A stretch of DNA of 64,000 bases. Source: Lethocerus indicus. Lineage: Eukaryota; Arthropoda; Insecta; Hemiptera; Belostomatidae. The notes beneath the pieces were generated by a model. It did no database searches. It was not told the DNA's origin and saw only the letters and a list, made by a program, of their open reading frames with translations. Where the stretch lies: positions 9,289,393 to 9,353,392 of the forward strand of contig JACDQD010000002.1 in NCBI GenBank assembly GCA_019843655.1. The letters are read 5' to 3'. The stretch's first letter is position 1. The number at the start of each line of letters is the position of its first letter. This document shows positions 26,401-37,560 of this stretch, piece after piece. Position numbers and translations under genes: made by a program.

Positions 26401-27962
26401 GTATTTTTAATTCAGTTTTCGAGCTCCATAAACAAAATGGTGTTTTAATTAATTTTTCCAATTTTATGAAAAGAAGTATATAAGGCTTTCAGTTTATTTC
26501 CCAAAATTGATAATTATGAATTCATATTAAAAAAATTGTTTTATATTTCCTATTGATCTGATTGAATATATATTTTATAATATGTTGTGTTTCAGGTTTA
26601 ATGTTAATAATAATAATAGTTTTGAGCATGAAACTCAAAAACATAACGTTAGAGTTGGTACTCAGACTTCAGGGTCTGATATAAGTGACTTAACTAGTAG
26701 TTCTGAGCAGACAAATAACACAAGAGTTCCAGCTAGTTTAACTGGCAGGTGCCCTGTTCATTGCATTGATAGGAGTATGCAAACTTCACTACGACCAATA
26801 ATGGAAAAAAATAAAGAACAAGAGGTATCATATTTTTATATGAAAATAACTATTTAATATTTTTAGCTTAAAAGGTTTAAAGGTTGCAATTTATAAATAA
26901 TTATTAATAACTGAATTCATCTTTAAAATTGAAGTACCAAGAAAATATGAACCTAAACATATTATTAAATAATATTTGGTTATCAAAATTATGAAAACAT
27001 TCAACATTTAAGCTTTATGTATCGATATTACAGTTATATTTCATTAATTCTCTATGTTTATCAGGCTTCTGAGGATGAAAAGAAACCTGTTTATGTTTTG
27101 TATCCAAATTACACATTACCCGATTTGGGTTTTTTGAGACACAACTGTTTGGATCTAGACAAAGTCCTCTTAGCACCATTAAAATTCACTGGTCCAAATA
27201 CACCTCAAACACCCCCAGTGAGTCACTTGCCCTATCGAACTGTCACCAGACAAGATATTGATATGTTGAAGCAGAAAGGTAAAATTATTTTTTCTTTCTT
27301 GCTTTTATTTTATAATTCTGAAACTAGTCAAATTAATTAACCATATTTTTATATTTTTAGGCCTGTCCCATGTGTTAGATTGGAGTAGTCTTACTCCATT
27401 ACTTCCCAGTGAATATTGGTCAATATTAGCAGAACTTCCTCAAGTCAAACAACATTCAACAACAAGATTTGAAAATACTAGGCCTCACTTCTGTATTACA
27501 CCCACCCAAAATAAAGAAACAATATCTTTCCCTGATGGTAAGTTCCTGAATATTTGAATGTCTTGGTTTAAGAAAAAATTAGAACTGTTTTAAATCTCAA
27601 ATACCTGTATATTTATGCACACACACGCATACACACACACACACACACACACATTTATATGGTATCAATTCCATAACTGTACAGGCAGGACAAATGTCAA
27701 CACATCGGGTTGCAGCACAGGGACAGCACCTTCTTCTGGTTATAGAGGCTCATCCACATTGCTTACTGAATCAGGAGAAAAACCTAATCCTCTGTATGTT
27801 TACAACTATAGCAGTGAAGAAAAAACTAAGTCTAAAAATAAGCAAGCAGACAATCAGGAAAATAAAAGGTAACTGTATATAGATTATGAAAAAACTGAAG
27901 AAAGCAAATTGATCATCTTGTACAATCATGTGTTTAATGAATTAATAGAAATGGTTTATTAG

Positions 27963-28019
<57 letters not shown>

Positions 28020-31000
28020 GATTAAATAACATACACAAAAACAAATAAGTAATGACAGAGAAAAGTAACAATCAAAGGAATTTTGGGGCTACAGTGGCAC
28101 AAGTGGCACAGCTGAGTCAATAGAGCACAAGAAGTCACAAGAATTTTATTATTTTGTTTGCACTTATCATTAAAGGGGAAAGACAGTATTTTGTTAAATT
28201 AATTATATTCAGTTGTTTTATTTTTTAACTAACTTTTTGTTATATAATGAAATTCGGGCAGCATTGTAGGTATGTTGCCACAACAGAATTTTATATTTGT
28301 TATGGACCGAGTATAACCTATATGAACAAAGTAATAGCAGATTTATTGTCAAGTGCATATGCTTAAATTAATTTTTGTTTATAGGTTTAGCATGTTTGAA
28401 TTTGCTGAAGGTGGAGGATCTGATGACACAACAGATGCTGCTCGAAAGAGAAAGTCACTTCCTAATCACGCAGGTGTAAATAAGGTACATCTGAATTTTG
28501 TTTTAAAAAGAATTCATTTTTTCAAATGTAATTTCTTTCCTTACATACACATGTTAACATTTTATATGCTTGTATACATATTTATTTACTTAATTTAGGA
28601 AGCATTAGAGAAAGAAGTTTGGGAAGATTGGTGGCACGATACTAAACAACGTCCGAACTCACCTCCATTCACTCATGCTCTTAGACTAGACCAACTAATA
28701 GAACTTAGTGGAAGTGACCAATGGCAGCCTCAAGATATACAGACACTTAGGGATCAGGTAAATAATTTCTTGAAAAGTGATTGACGTATGTGGGAACGAG
28801 GGTGTTGATTTAGCTTTAAAATTCTTATTAATTTTCTTCTCATTATTCTTAATGTATGAATATGTTAACTGTATATGGTGTTAGTACTGGTATTCTTGCT
28901 TTAAATAAATTAAAACCAAGTATCTTAAATTAATATAAAACCATTAAAACTGGAGATAAATTTATATACCTCTTAAATTCCCTTTTAAGATACCTGTGAC
29001 AACTCTTATGCACACTATTTCCTAGGTGGGTGTTGGTCTCACATAATATATTGATTGAAGTTTTGTATTAAATAAATTGTCTATACTCTATTGATAGCCA
29101 GCACCTTCATTAGAATTCCTTAGTAAGGAAACCCTTAATTTTCACACACCTGTTGTGCAGGTAAGCAAGTTTTTGAGTGAGGCTGGACGAAAGTGTGTTA
29201 GTTTTGCTGATAAAGGTGACCAACAACTTACACCACCCAATTCCCCTACATGTCAAAAAACTTACCAGGTTCGTTTTATGATGAGACTCACCATTAACGT
29301 TACTGCAAAATGAGAGAATGAGTGTTTCGTTCGTGTCTTATTCAGTAATTTTATTTATTCATTTTCAGTGTAAACATCCTGGTCTGAGTGCCCTTCACAT
29401 GTTTCCTGATGACTCTCGACGAAGTAGGGTGGAAGTAACCGATAAAAAGAGTAGGTTTTATTAGTATATTTATATTATACTGTTTATTAGTATATTAGTA
29501 TCTATTAATTATTTATGAGTAATATTATATATATACACACATACACTTTTATTAATATATTAATTGTTATTATTAAGAAATTATAAACAAGTTAACACAT
29601 TAGCCATTGGCATTTCCTTTAGGTTTAGTAGATGGTGTAGCTGCAGCTGTTGATAAAATATTGTCTTATAAAGAAGACAATGTTTCTCAAGTAGTTTTAG
29701 ATACACTTTGCCCATCATTGTATGCTCTCTTGAGTGATGAATTAAAACATCAGTTAGAAACTCCTTTTGGTCCAATTGGTAATTCTGTATGGCAAGTAGT
29801 TGAAGCATCAGCCCAACAAGGTAAATACTTTGTGGCTATTAATATAATTGGTTTTGATTATTAGTAATAGGTTGGAATTTTATTGTTTAAATGATTATCC
29901 TCCTTTCCAACTAATATTCTTTTTTATTCCAGGATTAATGACAAAAGCTCTTAATGATTTAGTGATGAAATTGAATAGTGAGGATGTTTTATCTGAAGGT
30001 CTTATAAAATTCAATGCTTTTGTCTTCGGTCTACTGAAGTAAGTATAGAAAAGTGGAATGTATTGTTCTTGTGTGCTGATAAATGTTCCTGTAATACATT
30101 TTATTTGCTATATCAAAGAGAAGAGACTTCCTTACTGTTTTTTACAAATTGATATATAATTAATTATAGTATTTAAATAAAAAAGATAATGAAAATAACA
30201 AACATTTTTAATTACTGCAATTGTATATGTAATTACTATAGTTTATGTATAATTAATTTTAATTGCTTTCAGTGTAAGAGGGGTTGATGCTTGGGTTTCA
30301 TATGTAAGGACAAGAGAAAGTGTTCTTACAAAACATTATACTGAAGAAGGTCTGTTATTAGCTGCTTCAAGGGGACATGCAAAAAGTCGTGTTCTTACAG
30401 ATCAGTTAATTAAATCTCTTAAACCATTGGCTCAGTGTGACTTTGGCCTTGATTTATTATATGAAACTAGGCAGCTTCACCAAAGTTTACTGCAGCTTAC
30501 AGTATGTATTATGAATGAAATAATGATATAATGATGCATTTTATATAATCTGAAATAAAAATGAAATAAATTTTAACCTCTTTGGATAAGTAATTTTAAT
30601 ATTGTTAAGCTATACAAATATTTCATTTTTAGCGTTTGCCATTGTCGCCTAACCAAAACATAGAAATGAATACTGATTCATTGCTATTAAGAAAAATTGT
30701 TCAATCTATTAGAAATGGCTTAGGAAATTTAAGCAGTAATGAGGAATCACAAATTTTGGGTATGTCTGTGGTATAAATAAACCTATATAATAATTACATA
30801 ATTCATTATCGCATTTTTTCATTATTCTTTTTATTCATTTTTTTAGAAGGGAAATGTAGACCCAGGTCATGTGTTGATGCTGTAGGTGGAAGTGACCTGG
30901 CCAGCACAGTTAGAAAGCGTTGGAGTGGAGTTCAAGTAGGATCTAGACTTGCGAATGCATTTGACAGACTCCAGAGTGATGAAGAATATTCAGATAGGTA

Positions 31001-32274
31001 TTGATTAACATATTTAACAATAATATACCATTCTTTAAATCCTGACTTTATTTTATTTGTTTATTTTATTTTGTTATTCTTTTTGCTTGCGGATTACATG
31101 ACAGTGTACAGTTTTAAATTACATATTTTCTGTTCCCCAATGATTGGGGGTCATTGGTTTTAATTTAAAATGTAATTATTGATTATTATTTATAATCATG
31201 TAATACTTTGTATTAACCCAGGATTTTTGGTCTGGTTTAAGACCAAATAGATGAATGGAGATCGAATACCACAGGTGGTAATTAATATGGCTGCTGTGAG
31301 GAACTTATTTAAATTACTTATGAAATTTGTAGCAATCTTGAAAACTGAAATTAAAAATTTTTCCAGTTTGGATGTTGGAATTAGAACATCAAGTGGTGAT
31401 GAAGTTGAAAAGGAGAAGGTAGATACAGCTAATGATAAAGATGGTGAAAAGGGTGGAAAGTTTAGAAGCTTACAGCGCAAGTGGGAATTATTGTCAGGAA
31501 AAGGAAATAAATCTCCTGACTTAAGTCCTGTTAAATCTAGGTAAGTGAAACAATTATTTCATCTCCATTTTGTTTCTTCCTTTATGTAATGAGAAGACAT
31601 TTCTGATTCTGAAGTAAGAATTTTTATTACCTGAAACAGAGTGATGTTTTGTTTTATTTTATTCCAAATGGTTTACTGTTTTTTTTATCACCTTTGATTT
31701 ATCCTAATAAATTTTAACAAAAAAACTGTCATTTAAATTTTTTATTTATTACAACATGGTGAGTGGTGTGGTACTACTTCCAAACTTTAGCTATTTAAAG
31801 TATTTAAGCTTAGTTTTTAATAGTAAAAATGGGATAATGTTATGTATTTTACTTTATTTAGTTTTTAATTTACATTTTCATATTTACTTATTTGTTGTTT
31901 CCTCTATATTTTCATGTCATCACTTTCACTATCCTCAGACAGATAAACAAATTTGCTTTATTTATTTCAGCTCAAGTTCAGCTGCTGCTAGGTCACGCAT
32001 TCCTCGTCTTGTCACATCACCTGTAAGGCCACAGTCATCACGATTACCAACGCCTATCCAAAGCAAAATTCCTACACCTAATTCAACTCAAAGGTATTTT
32101 TTATCATTATATAAACTATAACTATATAAAGCCTATAACTATATAAAGACAACTAAAATTAGCCTGTTTAAAATTTTTTCATGCAGTTAAAGTCTGTAAT
32201 TATTGTTTCCTGTTTTATAATCTCACTTTCTTAAGATTAATGGTAAATGTTTTAGCTATTTAAGGTAGTTGAAC

Positions 32275-32331
<57 letters not shown>

Positions 32332-35214
32332 TTACAATAGCTGAAGTAGTATAATATGTAATTTTTTTTTCAAGACCAAGGTTTGAAACTGGCAAGGGCC
32401 CTAAAGTTCCAAGACCAAGTAGGGCTGACATACCTCAAGAAAAAGTGGTAACTTCCAGACCTAGTAGCTTACCTTACAGACCACCTGGGGGAGCTAGAGT
32501 AGAAAGAAGAGCAGCTTCTTCGTCTACTGCTCGGAAATCTACTAATGCTTCTAACAACAGGTTGTTTCCTTGTTCTGATATTTTTCTTTGTGGGTTACAA
32601 GCACCATTGTTGCGAATATTGCAATTATTTTGGTCACTTTTAAAAATCTTGTGAGATTTTTTAGGAAATTTATTTTTTTTTTACAGCACATGCTTTTACA
32701 TATATAATGTTGATTAAGGCATATCAGTTTTAATTTAAATATTTAAAATTTGCATTTATTAAAATATATTGTAAACTAAGTTGAGTACAAACCTTATATA
32801 TTATGAGGGAGTTTCAGATGAAATTAAATTTCATTTTACATGCAATAATCACTGTTTCACACACTGATTTTCAGTGTAGTCCCTGTTTACTGAAATATAC
32901 GTATGTGTTGGAGTTTTGGGAACTAGCTATGCTCTGCTTCAGTGGCCTTATTAACGTTGTGCAACATTTTCAGTTGGCCAAACTAATTGTAATAAGACAG
33001 AACGAAGTCAGGGTTGTATAGAGGGCAGCAGAATATCATTGTCTATTGGGTGACTGTCTTCCCATATATATAATATTATATCTAAACTAGTTACTAAAGG
33101 CAGAATAACTTATACTGAACATAAGTTGTACTAATAAGTACTTCTAATTAGAATTTAGAACATAAACAAGAAATAATTTTTTTTATACTCAAAACTCCCT
33201 CATTTTTATTGGCTCAAAACTATTTAAGTTAATTATTTCAAACCTTAATCAATAGCTATTTATTAGAATATTATTAGAATTTATTTGTATTAATTTCATA
33301 GTTTTAATGTAAGAATCCTATAAATAATTAAAGTTACTATTTCCTCCAATTCACAATATCTAAATTTTTTTATTATTAAATTAAATATCAATTTGTTTTT
33401 ATTTTAGTTGCTATATTTGTTCAGTTTTTTAAAAATAGTTTCATTAGAGAATTTATTCATTCCTGGTGTTTATGTTTTTTTTTATTTCTTATGTTGGTAG
33501 AGATTGTGTCTGGAGGAAAATAGGAATTTAATGCTTCTCTCAGAACTCTCAACACCAACTTGAAACAGCTTGAAGTTTAAAAAGAGAGTTTATTTGGTAA
33601 ATTATAAAATTACTGGTCCCTTTTCATTTGAGGTATTTAATGTATTTAGCAGTTTTGTGTTGTCTGTTTTGTTACCTTAACTAACAGGAATGACTGGAGG
33701 GGTTCTCTTTCAACTGAATGTTGAAATAATTCTATCAGTAATATCTTTTTGTGCTTAAACATTTCAACAACTGTTGTCACTAGTTAATTTTAATTCTAAT
33801 CTATACATTTGTGCATCTCTTTATTTGTAGAGTTGAAATTTATTTTTAAAACCTCTTATGGAAAAATATTCTTTCCATAAACCTTGACAATAATACCTGA
33901 TTTCCAATTCATGAAATGATTAGTCCTTCATTTCCTCATTTAGTACAATGTGTATGTCTGTCGGTAAGTACTTGGTCAGTCAATTAGCATGTCAAACTTA
34001 TAACAGTATAAATCAAGAGTTCAAAAATTAGGTTTTGTATAATGATTCATTGTGAATGATTGATTATCAGTAAATGATATTCCCCTTTATCTTACTTGAG
34101 TTGCAAACAAAATGTTAAGAATTTGTTCCAAAATAATAAATAATTGTAGTGTATCATGCACTATTGTTAAAAATGTACAGAATTCTTAATAAGGCCTTCA
34201 TGAGCTAAACCCATCTATTGTAGATGTGTATATTCAAGAAAGTTTATTCAAACGGCATTATATGTATTTTTTGATCTTAATAGGTTGAAAATTAAAAATT
34301 GAATGTTATTTGCAAACAACATGTAAGAAGTATTGAATTACATTAAGTATTAAAGGTTGCATTTGAAAGTTTTTGTGTACATACTAAATTAGATTTATAG
34401 GGTTTTGAGTTGCCTGTTGAATAAATCTGGAATAACTTTTTATTTCAGTCCTTTTTAACTGAGAGATTTATTTATTTTATGAAAAACTCTAATTGATTGT
34501 ACTGACCATTGCATACATGAAAGAATTAATTTGTGTTAGTAATGCGCATTGTATCAGATTGTCTGTTGTGTCTAGATCAGTTTTCTTTTTCAGTAACATT
34601 TAATACTAACAAGATTTGTTTTAATTTCATTTTGTAGCATGTGTGGTCATTTGACATGTAATAATGAATAAGATTATGTAGTAATGAATCTTATTTTTAA
34701 TGTACTACTTCAATATTAATATTATACATTTTCATGTTTTTTTTAAGCAGTTCAAAGTTTTATGTCAACTTAAATTATTTGATTTTTTCTAATTTGTTAC
34801 TTATATTGGACTACATTGAATTCTTTTAATGAGAGATTTTTTCATTGCCTAATTGTCAAAATGTGTATTTAAGATTTTGGTTTTTCATTTTTTCTGACCA
34901 AAATTTATCAATATAAACCGTTACTTAAATTGCTCATTATTTTGTATGTAAACATTTTCAATAATTATAATTTTGTAATTAATGAAGTACATGGTTATAA
35001 CCTATTTTTTTCTGTTTGATCATGTGTTTTAAGTATTTACACTTTTGGTTATAGGCATGTAGTGACACTTACACATCGTCTTCCATCTGATAGTGGACAT
35101 CTTGCATTCAATGAGGGTGAGAGACTCCGACTTGTATTGGAGGTTGATGACACATGGTTACTTTGTTGTAGAGGTGATCAAAAGGGTCTTGTGCCTCGGT
35201 CGGCCGTCATATAG
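22697..35214 (+). CDS. RUSC-family RUN and SH3 domain adaptor protein (24 coding exons)
   Basis: I see an intron-rich gene whose joined exons form one open frame of about 1309 aa. Exons: 22677(ATG 22697)-22821, 23249-23417, 23808-23903, 24179-24386, 24564-24737, 24928-25105, 25183-25392, 26596-26824, 27065-27278, 27361-27537, 27685-27868, 28385-28484, 28599-28757, 29098-29268, 29369-29450, 29623-29820, 29933-30038, 30273-30501, 30633-30759, 30847-30997, 31367-31540, 31971-32093, 32375-32560, 35055-35214. All introns are GT..AG and all phases agree. The RUN plus C-terminal SH3 order and the sequence of both domains match human RUSC1/RUSC2 (NESCA/iporin), which are cytosolic adaptors that link cargo and AP complexes to motors. 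The N-terminal half is Ser/Thr-rich, without a signal peptide or membrane segment. The start is the first ATG in the first coding exon; that exon is open upstream to its acceptor at 22676, so an upstream in-frame start is possible. Family is sure; exact N-terminus and exon 7 and 14 donors are less so. Confidence 0.9.
23808..28757 (+). CDS. RUSC-like gene: exons 3-13, low-complexity central region (residues 99-741)
   Basis: Eleven exons, mostly 96-229 bp, encode a Ser/Thr/Asn-rich, probably disordered region. Visible landmarks: a basic patch around residues 225-245 followed by a SLPDL block; TQT at 409-411 and MQT at 448-450, both dynein-light-chain-like; a well-ordered looking block beginning KKPVYVLYPNYTLPDL near residue 470; and a basic ARKRKS patch near 675 that could be a nuclear-import-like or phosphorylation site. 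The donor of the exon ending 25392 (aa|gtgggt) is the least certain of these but keeps the frame. The block around YPNYTLPDL is the best candidate for a conserved, unnamed motif in this half. Confidence 0.8.
27617..27653. repeat. (CA)n microsatellite just before an acceptor
   Basis: Imperfect CA repeat in the RUSC intron, ending about 30 bp before the acceptor at 27684. Confidence 0.9.
27970..28013. repeat. (AT)n microsatellite in a RUSC intron
   Basis: About 44 bp uninterrupted, between the exons ending 27868 and starting 28385. Confidence 0.97.
29098..29450 (+). CDS. RUSC-like gene: exons 14-15, linker before the RUN domain
   Basis: The exon 29098-29268 encodes residues 742-798 and ends at a weak donor (cag|gttcgt). 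Inside it, at 29160/29161, is a much better in-frame donor (cag|gtaagc). Both donors leave phase 0, so a shorter form lacking 36 residues is possible. Exon 29369-29450 adds residues 799-825, rich in Arg and Asp, and hands over directly to the RUN domain. Confidence 0.7.
29623..30501 (+). CDS. RUSC-like gene: exons 16-18 encoding the RUN domain
   Basis: Residues about 827-1003. The sequence begins GLVDGVAAAVDKILSY (first residues), then has the LDTLCPSLYALLSDELK helix, a VWQVVEASAQQG block, FNAFVFGLLN, and a final LDLLYETRQLHQSLLQL helix. This order matches the RUN domains of vertebrate RUSC1 and RUSC2, including the shared VVEAS and FNAF(I/V)xGLLN motifs. RUN domains are helical folds that bind small GTPases of the Rab/Rap type or kinesin-1; which partner is used here cannot be read from the sequence. 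Length is normal for the family and no catalytic residues are expected. Confidence 0.93.
30633..32560 (+). CDS. RUSC-like gene: exons 19-23, basic Ser/Pro linker with SxIP-like motifs
   Basis: Residues about 1004-1256. A short helical-looking stretch after RUN is followed by a Lys/Glu-rich exon (31367-31540), then by a strongly basic Ser/Pro-rich region. This carries SRIP (1162-1165), SRLP (1177-1180) and SKIP (1185-1188) in one 123-bp exon (31971-32093), and SSLP in the next exon. Such [S/T]-x-[I/L]-P motifs in basic Ser/Pro surroundings are the known docking form for EB-family microtubule plus-end proteins. That role is inferred here, not shown. A 48-bp (TA)n array lies in the intron between these two exons. 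Confidence 0.85.
32281..32328. repeat. (TA)n microsatellite in a RUSC intron
   Basis: About 48 bp uninterrupted, ending 46 bp before the acceptor at 32374. Confidence 0.97.
32561..35054 (+). other. Last and longest intron of the RUSC gene
   Basis: It begins GTTGTT and ends ttataG just before the SH3 exon. It is very AT-rich, with only about three CpGs seen in 33121-34560. A slightly GC-richer patch at 32860-33030 could be an old insertion, but I recognise no family. No other exon is supported. Confidence 0.6.
35055..35214 (+). CDS. RUSC-like gene: last exon, divergent C-terminal SH3 domain and stop
   Basis: This exon follows a 2.5-kb intron and encodes residues 1257-1309, ending at TAG 35212-35214. 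The FNEGERLRL block, TWLLC with the conserved Trp (1291), and GLVPRS with the conserved Pro (1304) identify an SH3 fold and match the C-terminal SH3 of RUSC1/2. The usual ALYDY motif has become VTLTHR, and the Tyr that normally follows the VP motif is missing (PRSAVI). Binding of ordinary PxxP ligands may therefore be weak or altered. The domain occupies the whole C-terminus, as in the vertebrate proteins. Confidence 0.9.
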
Positions 35215-37560
35215 CAGTACCATTTCTACAAATAAATATGTTGTAGGTATTCTGAATGGGTCATCCTACAGTGGATAATCCATGAGTGTGTGGGTATTTT
35301 TGTTCAGGATTTATTTATGAATTAGATGTTATTTGAGATGGTATAGGTGGGATGCGAATTTTCTGGAAGTGTCTCAAGGCACTTTTATAGAGCACGAATC
35401 AAACAGCAAAGATGTCCTCATTCATGATATAATATTTTATAGCTAATCAGGATATAATGCTATAACTATTGAACAGTACTGACATTTTCTTAACAAAATT
35501 AAGTATAATCCTAGAATAAAAGTATAATTTTGTATTTATTTAGCATCTTGTTTTATGTGAAATTTGAAATATTTCTAATCCTAATCACCTTAGGCTATAA
35601 GACTTTAAAGTACTCATTCCATTATCTTTATTAGTCGCATCTCATTTATGTAATGGTGCCATTTTAGGTGGTTAACAGTATTGTCTAAGTTAAGTCTATT
35701 ATAGAAGTAGTTAGATTTTAAGGATTCGTACTTAGTTAAGAAACCAAAGAAGCTTACTGTGTCGGTAATAGAGGGAGGTTGAAATGGGTGTTTTCTTTTT
35801 GTATATTTTTCTAGAATTTATAAGTTATACATACTAGTCATTTATTTGTAAATGTGCTTTGCTGATTTTTCTGAGCTTAATTGTAAACATAATGGTGCTT
35901 GTTGGTTATTTGCTCTTTTGTATTTGTATTACATTAATATTTATTAAAAATCCTATAATTTCTATGTTTTAAATTGGTGTGAAATTAAATTCTATTATAT
36001 ATTAGATAGAAATTACTAGTACAATAAAGTTGTGAGAAATCTCAATAAAATTTACCACATGAGTGGTATAAATTAAAAATAAAATTTTTAAATGTTACAT
36101 TAATAAGTTATTTTTGTATATAATTTTAAGTAATTTTTATACATATTCAGAGTCTTATTTTGGGGGAGTTGAATGTGATGTTGATGTAGCTCATGATATG
36201 TCAGTAAAAGCTATTTATAGGTATATAAATACTTATAGTAATATATTATTTGTTAATTAAAACAAATATTAAGTATGCATGATGAATGAGTGACATTAAC
36301 ATGCCTTTAACAAAATTAAATTCATTATACTTTAATAATGTGCTGAAGTTAGTCACTTTTACTACACTTCTGCTTTGTGGAAGTACCTTTGAAGGTAAAG
36401 ATTAATTTACAATTGTGGTTGCATTTAGTATAAAATTATCCGAGTCATGTAGCAGTTATTGGCATGGCAGAGTTATTGGCAGTTATTCTGAGTTCATCTC
36501 AGAATTTATGATCCCAATTTATGAACAGTAGATGGCAATGTGTAATCCATCATTTTATTTTATTTTTTAAAGATGTAGGTTCCACTTATACAGTTTTGAA
36601 AATTAATTAAAAAGACCAAAAATAAAACTTATTTGTGATTAATTAATGGATGAACTATAATAGAAACTGCTAACATATTTTTGTACTCCCCAAATTCTTT
36701 TGTAAATACTACTAATCATTATTGTTATAGGATTGTCATTGTCTCATTTGTAATTGGTTTTGATATGTCCAAATCTGTTGGTTTTGGAAGCCCTTTATAT
36801 GTACATATATATGCATCCTATATTTTGTTACCATTGTTAAGTAGGCTTTTGTTAGGTTACCCATTTTCTTGTTAATTAGCTCCTGTTAAAATATTTGGGG
36901 GCTGCCTTGCAATTCTAAGGAGTTTTCTTATTTAAGCTTATTATTATTTCCAAATGCTTTATTGCTAAAGTTGCATAGTTTATTCGAAGATTGTGGAAGA
37001 AGTATATTGATACTTAGACCTCACAATAAATTACTAAAATTACTAAATTATTGTATTTATTTTTTGTTTAGATTATTTTGTTCTATCATGAAAATTATTA
37101 AAAATGTGTACATTGTAGTCTTCAAGATTTCCATAACTCTAAAAAACATATGTTTGATTAACTATATACTATGATATTAATTGTGATATTTATTTTTATG
37201 ATATTGGGAGTGAGGTGGCTTTTGTACTACAAAAAATTGGAAGACTTAAGAATAATGTGTGCATGATAATATCATTTTGTAGAAATAGAATTGCTATATC
37301 TCATAAGGTGTATATTTTCATCTTATTAACCAAAATAATAGCATTTTAAAAATGGTCTGCTTTGTGTTTAATTTAAAGCTTTGAAAATATCTGTTTAGGT
37401 GATCAAGTGTCTGTTGTATTGCTAATTTTGATTCCTTTAACAACTCCCTATAATCATATCATGCCTTGTAAAGAGTTATGTAGGCTGTAAAAAGCATAGT
37501 GGATTGAAGTAAGGACATGTCACTTATTTGTACAAAAGGTTGAAAATATTTTGGTGATAA
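35215..37560 (+). other. Probable long 3' UTR of the RUSC gene
   Basis: AT-rich, CpG-poor sequence continuing from the stop codon. AATAAA signals occur at 35231, 35515, 36023, 36044 and 37025, and more lie beyond 38 kb. The CpG-poor character lasts until about 37.57 kb, which argues that transcription runs that far at least some of the time. Open frames here (for example 36681-36875) look like chance. Confidence 0.45.
36023..36049 (+). terminator. Paired AATAAA polyadenylation signals
   Basis: Two AATAAA hexamers, at 36023-36028 and 36044-36049, lie about 810 bp after the RUSC stop codon. They are a plausible poly(A) site; usage cannot be judged from sequence alone. Confidence 0.35.

Noticed and set aside
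27689..27868. Alternative acceptor four bases downstream of 27684, with a second open frame through the exon.
   Set aside because: It would shift the frame and lose the continuation into the exon at 28385; the 27685 start keeps phase.
32803..33021. Possible extra exon in the last RUSC intron.
   Set aside because: No splice pair keeps the frame between the exons ending 32560 and starting 35055, and the peptide has no linker-like character.
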